A stretch of 64,000 bases of DNA from Planctomycetales bacterium 71-10. GTDB taxonomy: Bacteria; Planctomycetota; Planctomycetia; Isosphaerales; Isosphaeraceae. The notes beneath the pieces were generated by a model, which did no database searches, was not told the origin of the DNA, and saw only the letters and a program-made list of their open reading frames with translations. Made by a program: the position numbers and the translations under genes. Numbering within the stretch: position 1 is the first letter of the stretch; each line of letters opens with the position of its first letter. The DNA is taken from positions 27,640-91,639 of the forward strand of contig MKTT01000082.1 of the NCBI GenBank assembly GCA_001898385.1, in the 5' to 3' direction. Positions 35,896-43,556 of the stretch are shown piece by piece.

Positions 35896-37013
35896 CTAAC
35901 GAGCATCGATCCACCGTCCGTCTTCGCTATAATGGCCGCATGCTTCTAAGCCTGCAGCCTGCCAGATGGCGTCAAACATTGGACGTACAAGCGCATCCAA
36001 ATCAGCTTCATAGCTTTCAACGAAGACTTCGGGAAACAAAAGCTCGTCGCGGTCAAATCGGTGGGGGGCTCCCCACCCATGCCGATCCGTCGAGATGGTG
36101 TACTCGCCAGCCCCCAGGAAGCTGACCAGCATACAAATCGGAGGTTGGACATCGAGATTGGATAAGACTCGCAGGTAACGCTCGATGGCAGTCTTGAGGA
36201 TTCTTTCGAGCAAGGTCGCGTTGACTAGCCTGCGAAAAGGCTCATTCTCGGGAGTTATGTGTTCGTCTACATAAGTCATCGTATAGGAATCCACCGCCTC
36301 GACTACGCCCGACCTATTAAATTGAACATATCCTGTCGTCTTGACACCTGATGAAGTCCTGACCTCAGTTGTTTTTAGACATCCATCAATGTTGATTCGT
36401 GACACGCCGATATTGTGATCCTGCAACATGGGGCGAGCGTCGACGGAGTCACGAACAAGGGCTGCGGCGTTCGTGTTGGCTGGACCTCCCATGCTCTCCA
36501 ACGGCACCATGTGAAGCACGATTCTGGGGCCATCGTGCGTGATGATAGCCGGCGTTTCGCCTGCAGCGATTTTCATCAGCCGCTCCACGCGAAGACGACG
36601 GATGCGCTCAGGGATCTCGGCTGACGTCAGGAAAGCCGATCGCAGCTCTCCGACATCCATGGCGTGTTTGCTTGAGCTGCAGCGAATGAAGAATCTAGAG
36701 CCGCTCGTAACCATGTGCGGTGCCGATAGGCTCTTGGGAATACGCACCACGATCACCGGCGAGTTGGAAGGAAAACCCGGAACAACCCTGAATTGGTACC
36801 CGACGATCCGCGGCTGAACGAGTGTCCTCAGCCAGTTCTCCAAACGGAGGATCTCTTGGTCGGGGTTCACGCCCGGCAAGCCAACGATGCGGCTGGGGGT
36901 GGCAGTATTGCGATCCGCCGCCTTCTTCTCCTCGACGCCGCCGCCAGGCAATCCCTGGCCAGCTGGCCGTTGAGGGCGGCATAGAAGGCCTCGTCTCGAT
37001 CGAAGTCGCTCAT
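35896..37013 (-). pseudogene. AlbA_2/Schlafen-type ATP-binding protein, decayed
   Basis: The ATG at 37013 opens a plausible N-terminus (MSDFDRDEAFYAALNGQLAR) but that frame stops after about 45 codons. A second frame covers the rest from about 36951: GVEEKKAADRNTATPSRIVG and VNPDQEILRLENWLRTLVQP, then RFFIRCSSSKHAMDVGELRS, which is the second half of an AlbA_2 domain, then about 250 residues of uncharacterised C-terminus. The first half of AlbA_2, with the EFKE and LANxxGG motifs, is missing, so an internal deletion with frameshift is likely. Its codon use and GC are lower than neighbouring chromosomal genes, consistent with transfer. Confidence 0.65.
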
Positions 37014-37350
37014 GGTAAGGGTTCCACGTGGGGGATTTCTGTAGATTCCGTACCTATAGCGTAGATCCGCCTACGCACTGCAAATCCTGACGCACGAACG
37101 TCTTGCGAATAGCGTAGATTCCGTAGCCGTTTTCTCACGGCTGAAGAGCAAAGTAGATGTCAGGGAGTGTCCAAAAAGACTCCAATCAAGTACATGCAAT
37201 CAATCTTGATATATGGTTCCAAGGGGTGACCCGATAAGGTTTCCAGAGAATCCGTCTACGCAATCTACTGAATTCGCAAGTGGTTACAGATTTAGTTTTT
37301 GCGGCTGAACGGCAGGTCTACGTTTTTCTACGGAATTCCGGAATTGGGGA
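37014..37350. promoter_or_regulatory. AT-rich repeat region upstream of Prim-Pol gene end (iteron-like)
   Basis: A 337-bp region with markedly lower GC than the rest of the window. Copies of a GTAGATTCCGTA-type motif: 37041-37052, 37057-37069 (TAGCGTAGATCCG), 37110-37126 (TAGCGTAGATTCCGTAG), a partial at 37152, and inverted versions at 37254-37267 and 37317-37333. No gene fits. It is placed between the 3' end of the replication-type gene and the decayed AlbA_2 gene. Confidence 0.55.
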
Positions 37351-39906
37351 TCACTTGAGTACATCCCCCGAGAGAATGAGCGGGTGGATCACCCAGGTCG
37401 GGGAGGGGTTGCGCCCACGTTTGCCGGCTTCCCGGACGATCTCGACCGGCCTCACCGCCCCTTTGTCCCTCAGCCAGTCGAGGGCTGCCGCGAGCCTGGG
37501 GGGCTCTTGATGGAATAGCTTGTTGGCTCGCTGGTAGAGGTCCCTCTCTGTGAAGGTCGCGGCCTCCGCCTTCCTGGCCCATGTCAGGATGGACCGTGCG
37601 TCGTCGGGGACGATGGTCGCCCGCCCCTGGGCGTAGAACCGATGGGCGTGCGACTTGAAGTAGCCGACCAGCCGCCAGGCCATGGCGATCGTCGCGGCCT
37701 CGACCGGCCGCACGGGATGGACCACGCCTTGCAGCGGGGCGGCGTCGTGCATCAGGTGCAGGACCAGGGCGAGCCGGCCGGCGTACTGCTCGAGCTTCCC
37801 CCACGCCCCCTCGAGGCTGCGCGGGAAGTCGAAGGCCTGCATCTCCAGCCGATGGGCGTTGCAGGCGTCGGCCCAGGGTCGGCGGGCGTCGGTGGCCAGC
37901 ACGGCCAGGTGCGGCCTGGGGCCGAAGTCGGTCGGGATCATCGTGCGGGCCCACAGGGATTCGACGAGCCGACGCCAGTCTTCGGAGACCCCGACCGGGA
38001 TCCCGTCCTCGTGGTAGGGGCGCGAGACGCGATCGGGGTAAGCGAACAGGAACCGGGCCATGAAGCCGTCGTCGCGGCCCTTGGACTCGGCGAGGGACGA
38101 AGTCATGTCCGGGGTCAGGCCGCCCGCCACGGTGATGAAAGGATGGGGGACGACGATCGGCTCGAGCGAGTTCTTCGCCCGGTCGACGTCGACGGCCACG
38201 CCGCTCCAGGCGTCCAGGTAGAAGGGCCGGTCGGCCCCCTTCCCGGACTTGTACTGGTCCATGCCCAGGACGAACTTCGTCAGCTCGCCCGCCGCGATCG
38301 TGATCCCCCGCGGGTTCGCCTGCAGTATGGGGGCCAGGGCCTCGCGCGTCGGGTCGGTCGTCAGGACCCGCTCGGGGATCGGCTTCTCGCCCCGCCCCTC
38401 GTCATCCTTCGATCTCTTCCATTCCTCGCATTTTTGCTTCCACTGTTCGTTCAGCCGGGCCGCGATCCCCCGGACCGGCTTGAACGCCGCGTTCAACGCC
38501 GGCGTCTTCCCGCTCGAGGGGCCTCCCACGGACGCGATGAACAGGGCCGCCGACTCCCGATAGCCGGGCTTGATCTCCAGCTCGGCCGACCGGCCGATCG
38601 CCGCCGAGGCGGCCCCCAGGACGCCCGCGGCGACGAAGTCCACCGGACAACCGATCGACTCGGCCGCGGCCTCGACCAGCCTCCGGGCCGGGCCCGGGAG
38701 GACGTCCAGCGGGAACGGCTCGACGTCGGGCGACTCGCCGATACGCAGCGGCGGCCATTCGTCAGCCTCGGCCGCCGGGGTCGGCTCAGGCGCGGCGACC
38801 TGCGTCGGCGTCGGCCTGGTCGAGGGCGAGGGCCGGACGCCCACCCCGGACAGGTCCCGGGGCTCGCCGAGACCCTTCTGCATGCCGCTCCGGATCGTCG
38901 CCAGCGCGGCGGGGCCGTCGCCGTACTGGTTGGCGCGGCATGCGTCCAGCAGCCCGGCGACCGCCTCGGATTCGGGCAGCACTCCGGCGGCCACGAACTG
39001 CCCCAGCTTCATGGCCGAGGTGTTGAGTTGGATGTTGCGACGACCCTCGGCCGTCCCCGCCAGGATGGCCAGCTCGGCCGCGACGGCGTCCCGGACGTAC
39101 TTCTCCCTGCGCAAGGCCGGGTCGCCCGGGGCCGTCACCCGGATGAGCCATCCGTCGGAGGGGGCCGGCTCCTGGACGGGGACCGGGCCGGGGGTCGCGA
39201 TCGGCGCGGGGGCGGGGGTCGACTCCGCCCGGATCGCCGAGCGTTCGACGATCGCCTCGAGGATGGCGATCGTCGCATCGGGGACCTCGGCGACGACCCA
39301 CTCGCGCGGCCTGCCGTCGGTGCCGAGGGTCGGCGGGCAGGCGGATTGCAGCTGCTTCAGGCTCCCGTCCTCCTTCCAGCCGCCGACCCGGATCTCGAGT
39401 CCGGGGAAGTCGGGCAGGTGGAACACGCCCGCGGAGGAGCCCTTGCCCTCGACCGCGCCCGCCGCCTGCAGCAGCTCGAGGAAACCCTTCCGGACCTGCA
39501 GCAGCCGGTGCGGCCCCCGGGTCGACGTCCAGCCCATGGTATGGACGACCTCGCCGCCCATGAGGCGGAGGAAGGATTCCTCCCCCTCGGGGCCGTCGAC
39601 CTCGAAGTCGATCAGCCACCAGCCGGGCGGGACCTTCCCCGGGCCCAGGCACAGGCCCACGCCCGCGTCGGGATGGTCGTCGAACTTCCTCTTGATCGCG
39701 CTTTTGATCTGGCAGCCGGCCCCCCAGGCCTTGCCGATGGGCCGCTTGCCGAACCCGTCGGGCTGCTCGATCGCCGAGTAGAGGGCGACGGGGTGGAACC
39801 CCTTCGCCAGCAGCTCCAGGGCGACCGCCCGCGCCGTCCTCCCCTTCGAGTCTCGGGGCAGCGGGGGCCGGGCCGTCGCCGGCGTCCTGTCCAGCTCGGG
39901 GCTCAT
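37351..39906 (-). CDS. Prim-Pol / DUF3987 replication protein
   Basis: An 851-residue protein. The N-terminal part (about 10-250) matches bifunctional primase-polymerase domains (Prim-Pol, PF09250 type), with PRDSKGRTARAVALELLAKG and the acidic pair in LIDFEVDGPEGEE. A Pro/Ala linker follows, then a DUF3987 domain (about 345-800) with Walker A in GGPSSGKTPALN, ITIAAGELTKFV and FMARFLFAYPDR blocks, related to DnaB-like or plasmid-type helicases. It would prime and unwind DNA for replication of the island after excision. The start ATG overlaps the previous gene's stop (ATGA), so it is translationally coupled. Confidence 0.85.
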   Translation of the reverse strand: MSPELDRTPATARPPLPRDSKGRTARAVALELLAKGFHPVALYSAIEQPDGFGKRPIGKAWGAGCQIKSAIKRKFDDHPDAGVGLCLGPGKVPPGWWLIDFEVDGPEGEESFLRLMGGEVVHTMGWTSTRGPHRLLQVRKGFLELLQAAGAVEGKGSSAGVFHLPDFPGLEIRVGGWKEDGSLKQLQSACPPTLGTDGRPREWVVAEVPDATIAILEAIVERSAIRAESTPAPAPIATPGPVPVQEPAPSDGWLIRVTAPGDPALRREKYVRDAVAAELAILAGTAEGRRNIQLNTSAMKLGQFVAAGVLPESEAVAGLLDACRANQYGDGPAALATIRSGMQKGLGEPRDLSGVGVRPSPSTRPTPTQVAAPEPTPAAEADEWPPLRIGESPDVEPFPLDVLPGPARRLVEAAAESIGCPVDFVAAGVLGAASAAIGRSAELEIKPGYRESAALFIASVGGPSSGKTPALNAAFKPVRGIAARLNEQWKQKCEEWKRSKDDEGRGEKPIPERVLTTDPTREALAPILQANPRGITIAAGELTKFVLGMDQYKSGKGADRPFYLDAWSGVAVDVDRAKNSLEPIVVPHPFITVAGGLTPDMTSSLAESKGRDDGFMARFLFAYPDRVSRPYHEDGIPVGVSEDWRRLVESLWARTMIPTDFGPRPHLAVLATDARRPWADACNAHRLEMQAFDFPRSLEGAWGKLEQYAGRLALVLHLMHDAAPLQGVVHPVRPVEAATIAMAWRLVGYFKSHAHRFYAQGRATIVPDDARSILTWARKAEAATFTERDLYQRANKLFHQEPPRLAAALDWLRDKGAVRPVEIVREAGKRGRNPSPTWVIHPLILSGDVLK

Positions 39907-40226
39907 CGGCGGCCCCCTTTCCGCTTCCGCCGCCTCGGCTCGGGAGCCGGCCGGCCGGCGTCCCGGGCCTCCAGGGCTTCCTCCGCCATCGCCTCGATGC
40001 GGGCGACCGACCCCGGCTTGCGCCGGCACTTCTCGCACAACGCGTAGACGTAGACCGTCCGGCCGCCTCGCGAGTGCGGCGCGTAGGTCGCGCCCCAGGC
40101 CGCCCGCCGCCCGCAGAGCCGGCAGCCGTCCCGGACGGCCTCCAGGACCATGTCCTCGATCTCCACGGCGGCCATCGCGGCCTTGAACCGGCCGGCCGCC
40201 CCCGAATCCCGCTGTTCGCCCCTCAT
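39903..40226 (-). CDS. small zinc-ribbon-like protein
   Basis: A 107-residue protein with two Cys pairs, CRLCGRR and CEKCRR, about 35 residues apart, a likely zinc ribbon. The C-terminus is highly basic (PEPRRRKRKGGRR). GAGGAC precedes the ATG. Its stop overlaps the Prim-Pol start, suggesting a role as accessory DNA-binding protein in replication of the element; that is inferred from position. Confidence 0.65.
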   Translation of the reverse strand: MRGEQRDSGAAGRFKAAMAAVEIEDMVLEAVRDGCRLCGRRAAWGATYAPHSRGGRTVYVYALCEKCRRKPGSVARIEAMAEEALEARDAGRPAPEPRRRKRKGGRR

Positions 40227-40278
40227 GGAGTCCTCTCAAGGTCGGTGGGATGATCTCCCAGCCGTCGGAGACCCTTCG

Positions 40279-40584
40279 TCACCAGCCCTTCGCCCGCAAC
40301 AGCGCGCGGGCCCTCAGCCCCCGCTCCTCGACGGACGCCTTCGGCGGCGCGCCGACGCGATCGGCCGTCAGGGCCTCCAGGTACTCCGAGACCCACTCGG
40401 GGGTCGTCAGCCATCCGGCCGGCGTCCGCACGGCGCGGAGCTTGATCCGCCCGGCCTCGGGCCGGACCGACTTCGTCCCGTTGAGGATCGACCGCATGAC
40501 GGACTGCGGGGAGAGCCCCCGGCCGTCCGCGGAGGGGAAGAGCTTCCCCGCGGCGGCGGGGCCGATGTAGGAGGGCTCGCTCAT
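40279..40584 (-). CDS. DUF1580-like HTH protein
   Basis: A 101-residue protein. The region AAGKLFPSADGRGLSPQSVM and GRIKLRAVRTPAGWLTTPEW resembles the planctomycete DUF1580 domain, a MerR-like helix-turn-helix found in mobile elements. ATG overlaps the stop of the upstream AlpA-like gene (ATGA), forming one operon toward the Prim-Pol gene. Confidence 0.65.
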   Translation of the reverse strand: MSEPSYIGPAAAGKLFPSADGRGLSPQSVMRSILNGTKSVRPEAGRIKLRAVRTPAGWLTTPEWVSEYLEALTADRVGAPPKASVEERGLRARALLRAKGW

Positions 40585-40796
40585 CGGGCCGCCTCCGCGT
40601 CGAAGGGAGGGCAACCGGCGGCGATCCACTCGTCGACCTGCGACTCGTCCCAGCGACGGGAAGCGCCGATCCTGACGCCCGGCGGCATCAGGCCGTGATC
40701 GGCGAGCCTGCGGACCGACGCGGGATGGATGCCCAGCTTCTCGGCGACCTGGGCGGCCTTCACTAACCTGCGGGGCGAGGCCTGGGGGGTCGGCAT
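40581..40796 (-). CDS. AlpA/excisionase-like HTH protein
   Basis: A protein of about 71 residues with a MerR-type winged HTH: VKAAQVAEKLGIHPASVRRL, then RIGASRRWDESQVDEWIAAG. This is the excisionase/AlpA pattern, binding DNA to direct excision or to activate element genes. The ATG at 40796 has GAGG nine bases upstream; an in-frame ATG at 40817 lacks one. The TTATTCCGA repeat array lies directly upstream and is a probable binding site. Confidence 0.75.
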   Translation of the reverse strand: MPTPQASPRRLVKAAQVAEKLGIHPASVRRLADHGLMPPGVRIGASRRWDESQVDEWIAAGCPPFDAEAAR

Positions 40797-40873
40797 GGGA
40801 GACGTCCTCGGTTCCATCGTCGGCCGGGGCGACGCGCCGCCGGCGATGGACCAAGTCTCTCCAGGCCTTCGGA

Positions 40874-41011
40874 CGGAATAATTCCGAGGGCATTTATTCC
40901 GAAGCGTCGGAGGCCGCGACCCCCGAAAAACACAGGGCGGGAGAGGCGGAAAATTTCCATTCGGAATAAATGATCGGGCTTGACCGATTTATTCCGAGGC
41001 ATTTATTCCGA
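40874..41011. promoter_or_regulatory. TTATTCCGA repeat array (operator-like)
   Basis: In 138 bp there are a perfect 13-bp palindrome CGGAATAATTCCG (40874-40886), direct copies of TTATTCCGA at 40894-40902, 40989-40997 and 41003-41011, and an inverted copy at 40961-40969. Two copies share the longer context CATTTATTCCGA(A)GCGTCGG. The array separates the unknown gene at 41863 from the HTH-gene operon and the last copy overlaps the former's stop codon. Confidence 0.7.
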
Positions 41012-41863
41012 GCGTCGGGCCCGCTTCCGCGCCCGGTCGATCGCCAGGTCCAGGGCGCGGAACTTGATCCCCCTCAGCTCGCAGAATTCCCGCTTTAGCG
41101 TCCCCTGGCCCCTGGCCGCGTCCCAATCCGCGACGAGCCGGGCGTCCGCCTCCGCGTCGCTGGCGGCGGGCCGGCCCTTCCTCCGGAATCCGGCGCGGGT
41201 CGCGGGGCGTGGGGCCTCGGCCGCCGGCGGGGGCAGGGCCGCCGGCGTCTGCGGGGGCGGGCCGGCGGGCGTCGGCGCGGGGATCGCCTCGCGGCGGCTC
41301 GACTTCGTCAGCGCGAACCGGCCTTCGGGCGGCAGCATGGCGTCGAGGGTCTCGACCACGTTCGCGAGGTGCATCCGGACGTTCGCGTCGAACCAGTAGT
41401 CGGCGACCTCCGCCAGCAACTCCGGGGTGGCCCGGCGATCGAACGGCGACCGCAACGCCAGGCCCTTGAGCGCGTCGACCCGGTCCATGACCGAGGAGTG
41501 GATGGCGACCGCGCCGAACCGGACGGGCGGCGACGGGGGGATCGAGCCGGCCGCGGGCATGAACAACCCGCCCATGACGACCAGGTGCATCCTGCGGCCG
41601 TCGGCGTCGATCGTCGTCGACGAAGGGTCGTAGATCGTCGGGAGCTTCAGCGTGGCCCGGAGCGTGTTGTGAAGCGTCAGCAACCTCCTGGTCCCGAAGG
41701 CCTGCGCGTATCGGTCGGGCGGGACGTTGGTCGTGACGATCGCCCTGGCCACGTAGTCGTTGAGCGACCACGCGGCGAAGTAGATGAACGGCGTCTGGCC
41801 CCAGCCGCCGGCCACCCGAGGGGGCTCGTCGACCAATCCGATCTTCGGAGGCTGTCCACTCAT
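41003..41863 (-). CDS. island protein of unknown function, next to integrase
   Basis: A 286-residue protein. The N-terminal 170 residues look globular (WGQTPFIYFAAWSLNDYVAR, RLLTLHNTLRATLKLPTIYD, FGAVAIHSSVMDRVDALKGL), the middle is Pro/Ala-rich, and the C-terminus is basic (ELRGIKFRALDLAIDRARKR). No family recognised. The C-terminal basic helix could contact DNA. ATG 41863 is preferred because the longer frame begins with low-complexity Gly/Pro codons. It lies between integrase and HTH genes, so it is probably a core gene of this element type. Confidence 0.6.
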   Translation of the reverse strand: MSGQPPKIGLVDEPPRVAGGWGQTPFIYFAAWSLNDYVARAIVTTNVPPDRYAQAFGTRRLLTLHNTLRATLKLPTIYDPSSTTIDADGRRMHLVVMGGLFMPAAGSIPPSPPVRFGAVAIHSSVMDRVDALKGLALRSPFDRRATPELLAEVADYWFDANVRMHLANVVETLDAMLPPEGRFALTKSSRREAIPAPTPAGPPPQTPAALPPPAAEAPRPATRAGFRRKGRPAASDAEADARLVADWDAARGQGTLKREFCELRGIKFRALDLAIDRARKRARRSE

Positions 41864-41975
41864 CGTCGCTGTTCCTGGGTGGCCGGCGCGGCCGCCGGGG
41901 CAGGAACAGCCCCCGGACGGCCCGCCGGCTCGGTCCACTGATCAGGCGGACCCACCTATTATAGTCGACAGGCGC

Positions 41976-43046
41976 TCAGCCGACCTGCAACGCCGCCGAC
42001 CTGGCCTTCACCATGTCGCGTTCGGCGTAGATTTGGGTGACGTCGGCCGCGCTGTGCCCCAGGGCGACCTGGGCGGCCTCCAGGCCCAGCCGCGAGCGGA
42101 CCTCGGTGGCGAACGAGTGCCGCAGCTGGTTCGGGGCGAACGACGGCACGCCCGCCTTCTCGCAGGCCCGAGCGATCGAGCGCCGCATCGAGTGTAGCTT
42201 GGAGGGGAAGACGACCCCCGAGCCGGCCGCGATCAGGAACGGGGCCAGGATCGTCCGGGCCCTGGGCCCGATGAAGACGACGCGGTCCCGGTCCTTGTGC
42301 TCCGTCTTGTGGCTCGCCGGCCGGTAAGCCCAGCACTCCGGGTCGGTCCGGTCGACGTCCTCCACGCGCATGGCGAAGGCCTCGCCCGGCCTCATGCCGG
42401 TGAGCCTCATGAGCCGCACCATCGCGGCGAAGCGGGGGGAGAGCCGGGCCGCCGCGGCCTCGATCACGGCGTCGGGGACGGCCGAGACGGCCGGCTTCTC
42501 CCTGGCCTCGGTCCGGCCCTTCTGCAGTGGCGGGAGGGCCGCCAGGTTGGCCACGATCGTCCCGGCGAGGTATTCCTGAGCGACGGCCCAGCGGAACATC
42601 CGGCGGATCCGGTTCGCCGCCGAGTTGATGTACCGCCGGCTCCCGCCCCGGCGGGCCATCTCCTTGCGGACCAGGTCGAGCTTCTTGGGCCCGAACTGCG
42701 CGGCGAGCGTCAGCCCGAACAGCTCCTCCAGCGGCTTCAGCGCGTACTTGATGACCTCGTGCTCGCCGGTCGGCTCGCCGTTCTTGCGGTAGTACGACTC
42801 GGCGTGGGCCGAGTAGCGGAGCACCAGCTCGCTGATCGTCAGCGTCGGGGCCGACGCCTCGGGCAGGACGACCGACGGGTCGTCGGCGGCGGCGAGGCCC
42901 GCGACGAACCGGGCGTAGGCCTGGCGGGACTCGGGGCTGCCGAACTCGCCGGGGAAGTAATGGTCCTTCCCCCGGTAGCGGACGCGGGCGCGTCCGGTCG
43001 CCTTGTGGAGGCGGTAGGCGGGGGGCTTGCATCCCAGCTTGGGCAT
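41976..43046 (-). CDS. int: tyrosine recombinase (island integrase)
   Basis: A 356-residue phage-type integrase that would recombine the tRNA-Leu 3' end. N-terminal domain MPKLGCKPPAYRLHKATGRA, core-binding domain (about 70-170), catalytic domain with Arg in RLTGMRPGEAFAMRVED, His/Arg in NQLRHSFATEV, His in ALGHSAADVTQIYAERD and the Tyr nucleophile in QIYAERD. All catalytic residues present. The ATG at 43046 is preferred over 43061. It reads away from the tRNA, 150 bp from it. Confidence 0.92.
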   Translation of the reverse strand: MPKLGCKPPAYRLHKATGRARVRYRGKDHYFPGEFGSPESRQAYARFVAGLAAADDPSVVLPEASAPTLTISELVLRYSAHAESYYRKNGEPTGEHEVIKYALKPLEELFGLTLAAQFGPKKLDLVRKEMARRGGSRRYINSAANRIRRMFRWAVAQEYLAGTIVANLAALPPLQKGRTEAREKPAVSAVPDAVIEAAAARLSPRFAAMVRLMRLTGMRPGEAFAMRVEDVDRTDPECWAYRPASHKTEHKDRDRVVFIGPRARTILAPFLIAAGSGVVFPSKLHSMRRSIARACEKAGVPSFAPNQLRHSFATEVRSRLGLEAAQVALGHSAADVTQIYAERDMVKARSAALQVG

Positions 43047-43165
43047 GGCGGAGGTCTCCATACGGGCAAGCGGGTAGGATCTACCCGCTTCGCGTGATGG
43101 GAGACGCCGCCTTCCCGGACGCCCGGGAGGTACATCGGGGAGATGTCGGCGTTGCGTAAACGCTT

Positions 43166-43193
43166 GAGGGCCTGGCATTTAGGCCAGGCCCTC
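43166..43193 (-). terminator. terminator of tRNA-Leu
   Basis: An 11-bp perfect stem GAGGGCCTGGC/GCCAGGCCCTC with loop ATTTAG, starting 6 bp after the tRNA 3' end on the minus strand. The partial tRNA copy at 33739 also has a hairpin in the same place, with a different sequence. Confidence 0.65.
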
Positions 43194-43198
43194 ATCAG

Positions 43199-43285
43199 TG
43201 CCGGAGACAGGACTTGAACCTGCACGGGCATGGTTAGCCCACTAGCCCCTCAAGCTAGCGTGTCTGCCAATTCCACCACTCCGGC
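43199..43285 (-). tRNA. tRNA-Leu (anticodon GAG)
   Basis: An 87-nt class II tRNA. Acceptor GCCGGAG pairs with CTCCGGC. The anticodon stem CTAGC/GCTAG holds loop TTGAGGG with anticodon GAG. A long variable arm and a GGTTCAAGTCC T-arm follow. Discriminator A; CCA is not encoded. Its 3' 57 nt lie in the 59-bp attachment repeat, so the island restores the gene on insertion. Confidence 0.95.
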
Positions 43286-43556
43286 GAAACGATGATTTGT
43301 ATGTGAGACGTCATTGTGCGCGGAAAGCGTAGGTATGTCAAGGGACTAAGGTCTGTATCACAAATCGAGTAGGCGCGAGTACCTTTCAATCATGGCGGTT
43401 TCGACCATGCAGCATCGTCCCAGGGGCGGGGATTTCGGGCGTGCGGGGCTTGACGGTTGGCGCGGATGTGCGTGACGGGGCATGAGGGAGAGGATGAGCG
43501 GGGGGCGATCCGCGTGAGTGGAGATGGAAACGAGCCTCACGGCCATGGAGCCGCCC
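43286..43556. other. intergenic region upstream of tRNA-Leu
   Basis: Contains the tRNA promoter on the minus strand; AT-richer sequence at 43290-43390. I could not fix the hexamers. No gene is visible. Confidence 0.4.

Larger units (their letters stand above)
33739..43255. mobile_element. integrative island in tRNA-Leu(GAG)
   Basis: About 9.5 kb bounded by 59-bp direct repeats of the tRNA 3' end. It contains an intact tyrosine integrase next to the tRNA, an AlpA-like HTH protein, a DUF1580-like protein, a small zinc-ribbon-like protein, a Prim-Pol/DUF3987 protein and variable genes at the far end. No capsid, terminase, relaxase or conjugation genes are seen. This gene order (integrase, HTH, primase, cargo) resembles phage satellites and integrative mobilisable elements. 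Several AT-rich spacers contrast with the chromosome. Confidence 0.85.
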
